Assembly (NCBI GenBank): GCA_018401695.1
Contig: JAGYKD010000002.1
Location: 62,001-126,000 of the forward strand
Reading direction: 5' to 3'
DNA length: 64,000 nt
DNA from: Flavobacteriales bacterium
Lineage (GTDB): Bacteria; Bacteroidota; Bacteroidia; CAIKAF01
The position numbers and the translations under genes were made by a program. Below are positions 6,577 through 15,006 of this stretch, one piece after another; positions within the stretch are counted from its first letter, which is position 1, and the number at the start of each line of letters is the position of its first letter. The notes beneath the pieces were generated by a model, which saw only the letters and a program-made list of their open reading frames with translations, ran no database searches and was not told the DNA's origin.

Positions 6577-8207
6577 TGAGCTTCTAGGAGAAAAACTTTG
6601 GTTACTGCATTGGTTTTACCTTCCAACCGTTCCACCCTAAAGGATTCTTCGGCAGGTGCAAATCCGGGGACAACAGCTTTGAGCACATACTCTTGATTTC
6701 CTTCTACGGAAAGCAAGTAGGTGCCGTTTTCTCCGGTTTCGAAGCGTTCCAAGAGTTTGCCATCGGCGGTAAAAAGTTGTAGTTCAATTTCCAAAGGCTC
6801 GGCGGTTAGTTTATTCAGCACCTTGCCTTGAATCAGGCACACGGTTGGTTTTTGTGGTCCTTCGTTTTTGCGGTCGAGAGGAAACACATATTGACTTAAA
6901 TCAATTTCATAAATATCGTAACTGGCTCCTAAGCTTTCGGGCCTGCGGCTACTTACCCAGGCTTTGTTTCCGTCCGGGCTTACCGAAAAATACACTTCAT
7001 CGCCGGAGCTATTGATGGGGTAGCCAAGGTTTACGGGAGGTAGCCATTTACCCCCTTCTTTGCGGGACATGAATATATCGTAGCCACCCATAGATTCGGG
7101 ACGGTTTGAGCTAAAAAAGAGGGTTTTCCCATCGGGGTGAATAAACACAGAGTTTTCGTCGTAAATGCTATTGAGAGGTGCTCCGGGATTTTCTTGATGG
7201 TCGTAGGCATATTTGCTGTCTTTTTTAAGGATCCAAATGTCGCCACGGCCTTGTGCTCCCCGTTTTTCTCTTTCGCTTATGATGTATAACTTTTTGCGGT
7301 CGGCACTTATAGAGGCTCCGGATTCAAAATAGGAGGTATTTACCTGACCTTCCATGGGTTTGGGGACACGGTATTCCCCGGTGCGTTTGCGGCGTGTGTA
7401 ATAGATGTTTCCTCCTTGTTCGCTTTTGTATACAAAAAGCAGGTCGCCTTGTGGGTTAATTCCAAGGCTGGCATCGTGTTCGGACGTGTTCACATCGCCG
7501 GGCAATAGCGCCGGTTCAGACCAAGCATGGGTGCTGCTGTCCCAAGTGGCGTACCAAATGTCTTGAAAATACATGTCGAAGGCTTCGTCCTTGCCGGTAC
7601 CTGTATTTTCTTTGCGGCTGGAGGTAAAAAAGAGGGTTTTGCCATCTAAACTAAGACAGGAGGAGCTTTCGTGTCCGGCGGTATTGACTTCAGTAATGGG
7701 GCTAAGCTTTACATTTTCGGGGTTTTGCATGTATGCTTCCCGGTTGGAAATGTAACTCAAGTAGAGGCTTGCTTCGCTTTCTGTCTTTTCTTTGTCGTTC
7801 AATCCTTGCAAGGCTAAGCCGAAATGGATTTTGGAGGAGTCGATTTGATTGGTAATAAACAGGGCCTTACCTAGGCACACATGATAGTCTTCCGGCGCTT
7901 CTTTGCCGGTGAAGTCGGCTTGGCCAAAAAATGCTAAGGCCTCTTGGTAACGGCGAAGTTCAAAGGCTGATTTTCCTGCCAAAAAGTTGATTTCGGGATG
8001 GTTCTGGACTTCCAATAAAAGGGCTTCGTAGCCTTTTTTGGCTTCTAAAAAATAGCCTGTTCTAAAGTTTTGGTTGGCATCGGAAAGTTTGAGTCTTTGT
8101 CCGACCGAAAGAGGTTCCTGAGCAAACAGTCCTTTGGAGAAGAGGCCAAGCAGTACTAGAACGGACAGCGCAAGGCGGTTGGCATACGGTGATGGAAGGG
8201 CATTCAT
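6573..8207 (-). CDS. PorE-like envelope protein: TPR, PD40 propeller, carboxypeptidase-regulatory-like domain
   Basis: The 544-residue product has a signal peptide ending near LFAQ, TPR-like helices at about 35-150, a PD40/WD40-like propeller at about 170-440 with repeated blade motifs (LFFTSSR, LFFSSNRPES, AWVSSRRPE), and a carboxypeptidase regulatory-like domain at about 450-540. This order matches T9SS protein PorE, except that the C-terminal OmpA peptidoglycan-binding domain is missing. I infer a periplasmic or outer-membrane role, possibly T9SS-associated. It overlaps both neighbours by 4 nt. Confidence 0.75.
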   Translation of the reverse strand: MNALPSPYANRLALSVLVLLGLFSKGLFAQEPLSVGQRLKLSDANQNFRTGYFLEAKKGYEALLLEVQNHPEINFLAGKSAFELRRYQEALAFFGQADFTGKEAPEDYHVCLGKALFITNQIDSSKIHFGLALQGLNDKEKTESEASLYLSYISNREAYMQNPENVKLSPITEVNTAGHESSSCLSLDGKTLFFTSSRKENTGTGKDEAFDMYFQDIWYATWDSSTHAWSEPALLPGDVNTSEHDASLGINPQGDLLFVYKSEQGGNIYYTRRKRTGEYRVPKPMEGQVNTSYFESGASISADRKKLYIISEREKRGAQGRGDIWILKKDSKYAYDHQENPGAPLNSIYDENSVFIHPDGKTLFFSSNRPESMGGYDIFMSRKEGGKWLPPVNLGYPINSSGDEVYFSVSPDGNKAWVSSRRPESLGASYDIYEIDLSQYVFPLDRKNEGPQKPTVCLIQGKVLNKLTAEPLEIELQLFTADGKLLERFETGENGTYLLSVEGNQEYVLKAVVPGFAPAEESFRVERLEGKTNAVTKVFLLEAQ

Positions 8208-9085
8208 GGGTTTAACGATTTAAAAGCTTCTAAAGTGTTGTAGAGTAAACCAATACGTGTCATAGGTCCTACGCCGCCGGGCACCGGGCTAATGGCTAGG
8301 GTTTTTGAGGCTACGTGTTCAAAGTCAACGTCGCCTTTGAGTCGCCAACCACGGGCACTAGAAGGGTCTTGGACCCTTGTGGTTCCCACATCAATAACCA
8401 CAGCCCCTTGCTTTACCATATCGGCAGTTACAAAACCGGGTTTTCCTAGTGCGGCAATAATGATGTCGGCACGAAGGCAATGGGCCTTTAGGTTTTTGGA
8501 TTTGGAGTGCAGGAGGGTAACGGTTCCGTTGCCGTATTTTGCGGAAGAAGATAAAAGTACACTAAGGGGGCGGCCTACAATGTGGCTGCGTCCTATGATT
8601 ACAATTTCTGCGCCTTCGGTTGGGATTTGGTAGTGATTTATCATGGCCAAAATTCCCCAAGGAGTGGCAGGAACAAAACTTGGCAGGCTTAGCATCAAGC
8701 GTCCGGCATGAAGGGGATGAAACCCATCCACATCTTTCGTGGGGTCAATGGCTGCTAGGATGGTTTGTTCGTTTATGTGAGACGGCAAAGGAAGTTGCAC
8801 AATATAGCCGTGCACCGAAGTGTCTTGGTTCAGGGCTTCTATGGTTTCGAGCAGGGATGCCTGAGTCGTATCTTCTGAGAGTTGAATTAATTTGCTTTCA
8901 AATCCAACATCTGTGCAGTCTTTTATTTTAAATTGAACATAGGATTGGCTTGCCCCATCGTTGCCCACCAAAACCGCAGCTAGGCAAGGTTTTTGCTTAA
9001 AGGAGGCACAGGCGTCTTTGATTTTTTGTTTCCAAAGCGCTGCCAAAGCATTACCATCAAGGAGCTGAAAAGAATTGCGGCTCAT
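8204..9085 (-). CDS. folD: Methylenetetrahydrofolate dehydrogenase/cyclohydrolase
   Basis: The 293-residue protein has all FolD landmarks: YVQFKIKDCTDVGF with the catalytic lysine, QLPLPSHINE, KDVDGFHPLHAGRL, the NADP-binding IIGRSHIVGRPLS, and PVPGGVGPMTRIGLL near the C-terminus. It interconverts 5,10-methylene-, 5,10-methenyl- and 10-formyl-tetrahydrofolate for purine and one-carbon metabolism. It follows ffh with a 2-nt gap and overlaps the PorE-like gene by 4 nt. Confidence 0.97.
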   Translation of the reverse strand: MSRNSFQLLDGNALAALWKQKIKDACASFKQKPCLAAVLVGNDGASQSYVQFKIKDCTDVGFESKLIQLSEDTTQASLLETIEALNQDTSVHGYIVQLPLPSHINEQTILAAIDPTKDVDGFHPLHAGRLMLSLPSFVPATPWGILAMINHYQIPTEGAEIVIIGRSHIVGRPLSVLLSSSAKYGNGTVTLLHSKSKNLKAHCLRADIIIAALGKPGFVTADMVKQGAVVIDVGTTRVQDPSSARGWRLKGDVDFEHVASKTLAISPVPGGVGPMTRIGLLYNTLEAFKSLNP

Positions 9086-9087
9086 AG

Positions 9088-10431
9088 TTAAGGCATTTTA
9101 CCCATGTTTGGGGGCATAGACTTCATCAACCGCCCCATTTGTTGTTTATTGCCCATGAGCTTCATCATTTTTTTCATCTCTCCAAATTGTTTCAGCAATT
9201 TGTTTACGTCTTGCACAGAGGTGCCGCTACCTCGAGCAATGCGGTCTTTTCGTTTGCCGTTGATGATATGCGGCTGACTGCGCTCTTCGGGGGTCATGCT
9301 ATGGATGATGGCTTCTACGCTTTTGAAGGCGTCGTCGTCTACATTCACATTTTTCATGAGTTTTCCGGCGCCGGGAATCATACCCATCAAATCTTTGAGG
9401 TTGCCCATTTTTTTGAGCTGGTTGATTTGCCCCAAAAAGTCGTTGAAATCGAATTGGTTTTTTTCGATGCGTTTGCGGAGCTTTTCGGACTGCTTTTCGT
9501 CGTATTGCTCCTGGGCTTTTTCTACTAAAGAAATAATGTCGCCCATGCCCAAAATTCGACTGGCCATGCGTTCGGGGTAGAACACGTCCATGGCATCGAG
9601 TTTTTCCCCGGTACCCACAAACTTTACCGGCTTGTTCACCACCGAGCGAATGGTGAGGGCTGCTCCCCCTCTGGTATCGCCATCGAGTTTGGTAAGGATT
9701 ACCCCGCTAAAATCCAGGCGATCGTTAAACGCTTTGGCTGTATTTACGGCATCCTGGCCGGTCATGGCATCGACCACAAACAAGATTTCGTCGGGGTTCA
9801 CGGCCTTTTTGATGGCAGCAATTTCTTGCATCATGTCCTCGTCCACGGCCAATCGGCCGGCGGTATCGATAACTACAACAGAGTAGCCATGATTTTTGGC
9901 TTCGGCAAGGGCACGTTTGGCTATATCGACCGGGTCTTTGCTGGATTTGTCGCTAAAAACCGGCAAATCCAATTGTTCACCCAACACATGCAATTGGTCA
10001 ATGGCTGCAGGTCGGTACACGTCGGCAGCTACCAACAGGGCTTTTCGGCCTTTTTTGTTTTTTAGATAGTGCCCGAGTTTTCCGGTAAAAGTGGTTTTTC
10101 CTGAGCCTTGCAATCCTGCCATGAGAATTACGGCAGGTTTATTGTTGAGCTGAAGGTCGGTGTGGGTGCCGCCCATGAGCTCCGTAAGTTCGTCTCTTAC
10201 GATTTTAACCATCAATTGGCCCGGAGAAACGGCGCTTAGCACTTCCTGCCCTAGGGCTTTTTCTTTGACAGTATCGGTAAACTCTTTGGCGATTTTATAG
10301 TTGACGTCGGCATCGAGAAGGGCACGCCGCACATCTTTAAGGGATTCGGCTACGTTGATTTCCGATATTTTCCCCTGTCCACGCAGGCCTTTAAGGGCCG
10401 ATTCCAGCTTTTCTGATAAATTTTCAAACAT
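9088..10431 (-). CDS. ffh: Signal recognition particle protein Ffh
   Basis: The 447-residue GTPase targets nascent membrane proteins together with 4.5S RNA and FtsY. Visible elements are the N-domain start [20 protein letters not shown], the P-loop [31 protein letters not shown], and a methionine-rich M domain ending [12 protein letters not shown]. The frame is open a further 81 codons upstream, but that part is GC-rich and low in protein character, so the start at 10431 is used. A TATCTTTG -7-like box lies at 10455-10462 on the minus strand. It opens the operon that ends with the TraB-like gene. Confidence 0.97.
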   Translation of the reverse strand: MFENLSEKLESALKGLRGQGKISEINVAESLKDVRRALLDADVNYKIAKEFTDTVKEKALGQEVLSAVSPGQLMVKIVRDELTELMGGTHTDLQLNNKPAVILMAGLQGSGKTTFTGKLGHYLKNKKGRKALLVAADVYRPAAIDQLHVLGEQLDLPVFSDKSSKDPVDIAKRALAEAKNHGYSVVVIDTAGRLAVDEDMMQEIAAIKKAVNPDEILFVVDAMTGQDAVNTAKAFNDRLDFSGVILTKLDGDTRGGAALTIRSVVNKPVKFVGTGEKLDAMDVFYPERMASRILGMGDIISLVEKAQEQYDEKQSEKLRKRIEKNQFDFNDFLGQINQLKKMGNLKDLMGMIPGAGKLMKNVNVDDDAFKSVEAIIHSMTPEERSQPHIINGKRKDRIARGSGTSVQDVNKLLKQFGEMKKMMKLMGNKQQMGRLMKSMPPNMGKMP

Positions 10432-10747
10432 GCGATTTGTGCTAAAATGCAGCACAAAGATAGCAAGACCAAAAGACAGTAGCTGTACCCCAAGGGGGTT
10501 GGTTGAGCAGACTGCATTTGGAAGGGGATTTTCGGCCAGGGGCTGCGGCGATACCGCGCCCTGCGGCGGGCCTGTTTCGGCCCCGGAGGCCCGGCGACCA
10601 TAGGAAGCCCGGCCCCCGGGTTTGCCGAAGCGCCCCGGGGCAGGGGGTAGTAAAGCCAAAGACCCGGCCCCCATGGGGACTTAAAAAGGCCCAATGGGGG
10701 GGACGCCAAAAAAAGCTTTCTTATTTTCACCGAAACCTTTTATTGCA
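10432..10747. other. GC-rich divergent intergenic region between ffh and the aminopeptidase
   Basis: The middle, about 10500-10690, is very GC-rich (for example GCCCCGGAGGCCCGG and GCGCCCCGGGGC) and contains nested palindromes. It resembles other GC-rich gaps in this window in style but I cannot align it well to them. I looked for 4.5S RNA next to ffh and did not find its GGAA/AGCA tetraloop core. No gene is supported. Confidence 0.5.
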
Positions 10748-11905
10748 ATGAACTACCTTTTTACCCTAGGTTTAGCGCTGGGCTGCAGTTGGTCCCTTTT
10801 GGCGCAGGAAACGGTTAAACCGCACAAAGACAGTAATATTCAGCTTACAAAGCAGGTCGATTTGGAATCCACCGAGGTAAAAAATCAACATCGGTCCGGG
10901 ACTTGCTGGAGTTTTTCGAGCCTTTCTTTTCTCGAGTCTGAGTTGATTCGCATGGGGAAAGGGCAACATGATTTGGCAGAAATGTTTGTGGTTCACCAAG
11001 TATATTTGCTTAAAGCTGCAAAGTTTGTGCGCATGCACGGAACAAATAATTTCGGTCCGGGCGGTGCGTTTCATGACCCTTTGTACATTTTGAAGCATAT
11101 AGGTTTGGTGCCGCAATCGGCTTTTCCCGGCATTAATTACGGAGAAAAAGAGATTTTTCACGGGGAATTGGATGCTGTATTGGAAGCTTATGTAAAAGCG
11201 GTGGTGAGCAATCCCAACCGCAGGCTCAGCACGGCTTGGCTAAAAGGCTTGGAAGGCATTTTAGATGCTTATTTGGGCGAAGCACCCAACGCGTTTAGTT
11301 ACCAGGGCAAAAGCTATACGGCCCGTAGTTTTGCGGATGAAATGGGGCTTAAAGCCGAAAATTATGTGGATTTGACTTCATTTACACACCATCCTTTTTA
11401 CTCCTCTTTTGCCATTGAAATTCCCGACAATTGGAGCTGGGAGCCCGCATGGAATCTGCCCATTGATGAGCTAATGCAAGTGTTGGACCATGCTTTGGAA
11501 AATGGATTTACGGTTGCCTGGGGTGCAGACGTTTCCGACAAAGGATTCATGCATCGCGAGGGAATTGCGGTGCTGCCCGACGGCGATTGGGCGGACCAAG
11601 ACGCAGATGCCCGCAAGGCGGCGGCGAAAGAGCCTTTGGCCCAGCAAAAGGTGAGTCAAACCATGCGCCAAGAGGCCTTCGATCGCTACGAAACTACCGA
11701 CGACCACGGCATGCAAATCACCGGAAAGTATACGGATCAAAACGGCACCACCTACTACAAAGTGAAGAACTCTTGGGGCGATGATTCCAACGATTGCGGC
11801 GGTTATTTTTATGCCACGGCTGCCTATCTTCGCCTGCGTACTATCAATTTTTTGGTGCACCGCGATGCTGTACCTGCGGCTATTTTGTCTAAGCTAAAGA
11901 TGTAA
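10748..11905 (+). CDS. C1-family aminopeptidase (bleomycin hydrolase/PepC type), exported
   Basis: The 385-residue product has a signal peptide (LALGCSWSLLAQE) and the papain-like triad of the C1B family: RSGTCWSFSSLSFLESE for the nucleophile, DDHGMQITG for the histidine, and KVKNSWGDD for the asparagine. C1B enzymes are aminopeptidases that often form hexameric barrels. A signal peptide points to the periplasm or envelope, unlike cytosolic PepC. The start at 10748 is chosen because the upstream ATG (10694) adds a segment with no signal-like character. Confidence 0.85.
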   Translation: MNYLFTLGLALGCSWSLLAQETVKPHKDSNIQLTKQVDLESTEVKNQHRSGTCWSFSSLSFLESELIRMGKGQHDLAEMFVVHQVYLLKAAKFVRMHGTNNFGPGGAFHDPLYILKHIGLVPQSAFPGINYGEKEIFHGELDAVLEAYVKAVVSNPNRRLSTAWLKGLEGILDAYLGEAPNAFSYQGKSYTARSFADEMGLKAENYVDLTSFTHHPFYSSFAIEIPDNWSWEPAWNLPIDELMQVLDHALENGFTVAWGADVSDKGFMHREGIAVLPDGDWADQDADARKAAAKEPLAQQKVSQTMRQEAFDRYETTDDHGMQITGKYTDQNGTTYYKVKNSWGDDSNDCGGYFYATAAYLRLRTINFLVHRDAVPAAILSKLKM

Positions 11906-12126
11906 TTGGGGGCGGCCTGTTCCTGCTCTCGGAACTAGTGCCCCCCAAACCAAGCACGCCGGCCCACGGGCTGCGGGGTCCCCCGAAGTATCGGGGGCCT
12001 CCTCGCTCCGGGGCCGGCGGCTTGCTTTTGGTGTCAGCTAGTTTCCTCCATCAGGGGCCGGAGATTATCTTCCAAATCATAAATTGGAGTAGGAGAGGAG
12101 GTTCACAGAGACGGAGGGGTACCTGC
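11906..12126. repeat. GC-rich palindromic intergenic repeat
   Basis: This 220-bp stretch contains CCCCCCAAACCAAGCA, the perfect hairpin CCCCCGAAGTATCGGGGG (about 11983-12000), and GGGGCCGGCGGC. The CCCCAAACCAAGC motif recurs in the GC-rich repeat at 41156-41337. I find no gene in it. Confidence 0.5.
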
Positions 12127-12324
12127 GAGACGAGAGGCATCCCGTCTTTGCGGCATCCTGGGGAGACGGGAGGGAACACGTCTTTACGGCATCTTGGGGA
12201 GACGGGAGGGAACACGTCTTTACGGCATCTTGGGGAGACGGGAGGCATCCCGTCTTTGCGGCATCTTGGGGAGACGGGAGGCATCCCGTCTTTACTGAGA
12301 GACGGAGAATCCTCCGTCTTTACC
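12127..12324. repeat. Array of six 36-bp units, each a hairpin
   Basis: Four full 36-bp units start at 12127, 12163, 12199 and 12235, and shorter units start at 12271 and 12299. Each begins GAGACG and contains an inverted repeat. In units 4 and 5 the arms are AGACGGGA/TCCCGTCT. In unit 6 they are AGACGGAG/CTCCGTCT, so the inner pairs changed on both sides. Units 2 and 3 keep only the outer five pairs. It lies between two convergent genes and stops 6 bp before the protease stop codon. Confidence 0.85.
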
Positions 12325-12329
12325 ATTAG

Positions 12330-14333
12330 TTACGGTTTTATGACGAGTTTTTGGTACAGTGTTCCGAGGCCTTCCACCTGAACTTCTATCACGTATAGAC
12401 CTGCGGATTGGCCACTCAGTGAGATGTTTGCCTCTTGGACAGCCGCATCAAAGTTTTGGGTATGCAGTACTCTGCCTCGCATGTCGAGGAGGCGCAAGCC
12501 AAGGATAAGGGACTGGCCTTTATTTTGTATGTACACTACCTCAGAGGCAGGATTTGGAGCAAGGGACAACTGCAGTTCTTCCCAAAGGGCAAGAGAGGAG
12601 TTGGTATTTCTAACAACGGTGTCTGAGAATAAGGTGAAGTTGCAAAGTTGCAATTGGATTATGGCAAAATAGCTACCATCTTGCAGGGGGATGATGGTGT
12701 TTTGGGTAGCGCCGGGGATGGGACCGTTTTGGTCATACCATTGATAACTGGCGTTGGCATATACAGGCACCGAGTAAGTACCGGCGATGATTTGAATGCT
12801 CGGATCGGGTGGAGCTACGGTTACTTGAACGGTAACCACATCGGAAACATTGCAGTTGCCATCGTTGGCAATAACAGTATAGTTTCCGGAGTTTTGGCTG
12901 GTAACGTTGGGAATACGGATGGTGTCGCCGGTAGCATTGAATCCGTTTGGTCCGGTCCACTGATACGTAATAGTGTCCACCCCTGCAGTGGTAAGCACTA
13001 AGGTGTCTCCCTCACAAAGTGGGGCATTGGTATTAAGTTGCGGATCGGTTCCCGGGATGGTGCCTAAACAGCTGGCATTGTTGTGGCTGATTTCATCGCG
13101 AAGATTTTGACCGGGCAAAGGCCCAAAACCCAGATTAAAGTCAATCCCCTGATTTGTGAGATGGCAGTAACTCATAATGGTTCCTTTCCTGGGAATAACC
13201 GGACCGGAGTAGCAGTTGCCTTCTACGGCGTAACAAGAATCAATAGCACCGCCCGGCCAGTTGCAGCTGTGGGTATGACGACTTCCAATATTATGCCCCA
13301 TTTCGTGGGAGAAGACCATTACGGTCCAACTGTAAGTAGGCACTCCCTGAAAATTATTGGCAATATTGGAATAAGCAAATCTACCGGAATTGGAGTTGGG
13401 GTTAAAGCTTCGGCAAAGAACGTCTAGCCAAGCAATTCCACCATTGCCAAAATTTCCGGTAGTTACCCAGTGGGCTAAGTCGCCGTTAAAATTGTCTTGA
13501 CGCTGCTGCCCATAGGCTTGAAGTGCAGCAGAGGAAGAGTTGGTAGGAATTTGGTCTTGTGAGGTCCAAACAAAAATTTCGCTAATGGCCACATTCACTC
13601 CTTCATTTGCGTAAAGAAGCGCTACCTCATTAAAAAATGCGGTAAAGAAGTTTTGAACGTTGGTTACCGAGCTGTTACGGTCTTGGTAAGTTTTGAACGA
13701 AGCTTCCATATAGACCCCGATTAACCGACAATCGTTGGTTGCTTCAGGTGAAGCTTCTTGCAGCTCTTGGGCATTGGAAGGTAGTTCCGGTAGTCCTTCT
13801 GTGTGGCAGTCAAAGGGCATTTGGCCGGCAATTTGGAGATCTGGGTAGGCAACATGCCATTCTTGTAGGCTTCCATTTGGGTTGTCTAAGGGAGCCACAA
13901 CAACATTACCCTTGTCGGATCCGAAAATAGCAACGGCGTGGTCTTCGTAAACGGATAGGCTAAGGGTCTTTTTATCTTCGCCTGCAAATCGTCCATGGAA
14001 GTGAAGACCGGGATCTGCTTGATGAGCCATGGCATCCGAACTGCGTAATTTGTAGCCGGGCTTAAAAATATGGCTTGGAGTCATGTAAGCTATACGCTCT
14101 AGGCCATCCCCGTCGGGTATCCTTACCGCAAAAGGAGCATGTCCAAGACTTTGGATTTGATTTAAGCCTTGCTTATTAATAGTGTATAAAGAATAACGCT
14201 CAAGGGATTGGGACAAATCAGGGGCAGAGTTGTTGGCAGGAGCCGGGTCAAATAATTGTACCGTTTCTTGGGCAATTGCTAGGGAGTTCAAGCTCCAGGC
14301 AAGGGATAAAAAAAGAGTAATCCTTAACTTCAT
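12330..14333 (-). CDS. Secreted M12B-like zinc metalloprotease with T9SS sorting domain
   Basis: The 667-residue product has a signal peptide (LSLAWSLNSLAIAQE), a reprolysin-type zinc site HEMGHNIGSRHTHSC at about 343-357 with the downstream Met-turn IMSYCH, an Ig-like domain at about 430-510 (ITYQWTGPNGFNATG), and a type A T9SS C-terminal sorting domain from about 585 (APNPASEVVYI to KLVIKP). It should be exported through Sec and then across the outer membrane by the type IX system, and act extracellularly. The substrate is unknown. Confidence 0.92.
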   Translation of the reverse strand: MKLRITLFLSLAWSLNSLAIAQETVQLFDPAPANNSAPDLSQSLERYSLYTINKQGLNQIQSLGHAPFAVRIPDGDGLERIAYMTPSHIFKPGYKLRSSDAMAHQADPGLHFHGRFAGEDKKTLSLSVYEDHAVAIFGSDKGNVVVAPLDNPNGSLQEWHVAYPDLQIAGQMPFDCHTEGLPELPSNAQELQEASPEATNDCRLIGVYMEASFKTYQDRNSSVTNVQNFFTAFFNEVALLYANEGVNVAISEIFVWTSQDQIPTNSSSAALQAYGQQRQDNFNGDLAHWVTTGNFGNGGIAWLDVLCRSFNPNSNSGRFAYSNIANNFQGVPTYSWTVMVFSHEMGHNIGSRHTHSCNWPGGAIDSCYAVEGNCYSGPVIPRKGTIMSYCHLTNQGIDFNLGFGPLPGQNLRDEISHNNASCLGTIPGTDPQLNTNAPLCEGDTLVLTTAGVDTITYQWTGPNGFNATGDTIRIPNVTSQNSGNYTVIANDGNCNVSDVVTVQVTVAPPDPSIQIIAGTYSVPVYANASYQWYDQNGPIPGATQNTIIPLQDGSYFAIIQLQLCNFTLFSDTVVRNTNSSLALWEELQLSLAPNPASEVVYIQNKGQSLILGLRLLDMRGRVLHTQNFDAAVQEANISLSGQSAGLYVIEVQVEGLGTLYQKLVIKP

Positions 14334-14557
14334 AGAACGCAGTTTGAGGGAAATTGTAGGATATAAATATACGTTTCAGCCCACTATTTGTTGACTTTTC
14401 CCTTGGTTATTTCTTTGATAAATTTTCAAAGTGGTTGCTATCGAAGTAGTTATAACTCGCTTGCCTATTTAAATTTAATAGAGGAACCAAAGAACTAACG
14501 AAGCCTATTTAGGCAGCCAATGAGGGCTTGGTTGGAAGTGGGCAAAACATGCGTTCA

Positions 14558-14593
14558 TAAAAAAGACTTACAACGCAACCGCTGTAAGTCTTT
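14558..14593 (-). terminator. Terminator of tRNA-Arg
   Basis: On the minus strand AGACTTACA and TGTAAGTCT-like arms form a hairpin with a GCGGTTGCG-type loop followed by a run of T. It lies 10 nt after the tRNA-Arg 3' end. Confidence 0.8.
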
Positions 14594-14602
14594 AATATCT
14601 AG

Positions 14603-14676
14603 TGACCCCGAAGAGATTCGAACTCCTAACCTTCTGATCCGTAGTCAGATGCTCTATCCAGTTAAGCTACGGGGCC
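14603..14676 (-). tRNA. tRNA-Arg (ACG)
   Basis: Minus-strand cloverleaf: acceptor GGCCCCG with CGGGGTC, D arm GCTT/GAGC, anticodon stem TCTGA/TCAGA around loop CTACGGA (anticodon ACG), and T arm AGGAG/CTCTT. The discriminator is A and CCA is not encoded. Confidence 0.95.
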
Positions 14677-14736
14677 TTATTAAGGAGTGCAAATATATAG
14701 TCCTTATTTCTATTCCCAAAGCATTTGTGCTCTTTT

Positions 14737-14767
14737 TTTGGAAACGCAGCAAAAAAGACTACCTTTG
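14737..14767 (+). promoter_or_regulatory. Bacteroidota housekeeping promoter of rpsU
   Basis: TTTG (14737-14740), 19 bases, TACCTTTG (14760-14767) matches the TTTG/TAnnTTTG consensus. Transcription should start near 14773, giving a leader of about 24 nt that holds the Shine-Dalgarno site. Confidence 0.8.
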
Positions 14768-14778
14768 CCCTCCAGACA

Positions 14779-14787
14779 AAAGGAGGT
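14779..14787 (+). promoter_or_regulatory. Strong Shine-Dalgarno site of rpsU
   Basis: AAAGGAGGT is fully complementary to the 16S rRNA 3' end and lies 9 nt before the rpsU ATG. Bacteroidota genes mostly lack such sites. In Flavobacterium johnsoniae, bS21 helps hide the anti-SD, and an SD on rpsU lets ribosomes lacking bS21 translate it preferentially, which is an autoregulatory loop. Confidence 0.9.
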
Positions 14788-14796
14788 GTTTTTATT

Positions 14797-14994
14797 ATGT
14801 TGATTATTCCAATAAAAGAAGGCGAAAATATCGACCGGGCCCTAAAGAAGTTCAAAAAGAAATTTGAGCGTACAGGAACCATGAAGCAACTGCGTGGTCG
14901 TCAGAATTTTACCAAACCTTCGGTAAAGCGTCGTGACGAAGTGCTAAAGGCTGCCTATCGTGAGCGCATGCGAAGCCAAGAAGAAAATGCCTAA
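14797..14994 (+). CDS. rpsU: 30S ribosomal protein bS21
   Basis: The 65-residue basic protein starts MLIIPIKEGENIDRALKKFK and contains the KxRRDEVLKAAYRERMR tail typical of Bacteroidota bS21. It sits at the 30S platform near the anti-Shine-Dalgarno strand. The start at 14797 is fixed by the perfect SD 9 nt upstream; the frame is open further upstream but crosses the promoter. It begins the conserved run rpsU-xer-hpf-tRNAs-tuf. Confidence 0.97.
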   Translation: MLIIPIKEGENIDRALKKFKKKFERTGTMKQLRGRQNFTKPSVKRRDEVLKAAYRERMRSQEENA

Positions 14995-15006
14995 TTCTGA
15001 TTGCGC

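Noticed and set aside
10432-10674. 81-codon N-terminal extension of Ffh
   Set aside because: The added sequence is GC-rich, Pro/Gly/Arg-rich and unlike Ffh. The family start [10 protein letters not shown] at 10431 is clear.
10432-10747. 4.5S (SRP) RNA next to ffh
   Set aside because: The region is GC-rich and palindromic, but the conserved SRP RNA core and tetraloop are not seen.
12127-12324. CRISPR array
   Set aside because: The 36-bp period fits a CRISPR repeat length, but the units follow each other with no spacers and differ from each other. No cas gene is near.
11938-12381. Protein with 12-residue repeats between the aminopeptidase and the protease
   Set aside because: The 36-bp units are divisible by three, so they stay open in several frames on both strands. 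The hairpin conservation explains the sequence better than a protein.
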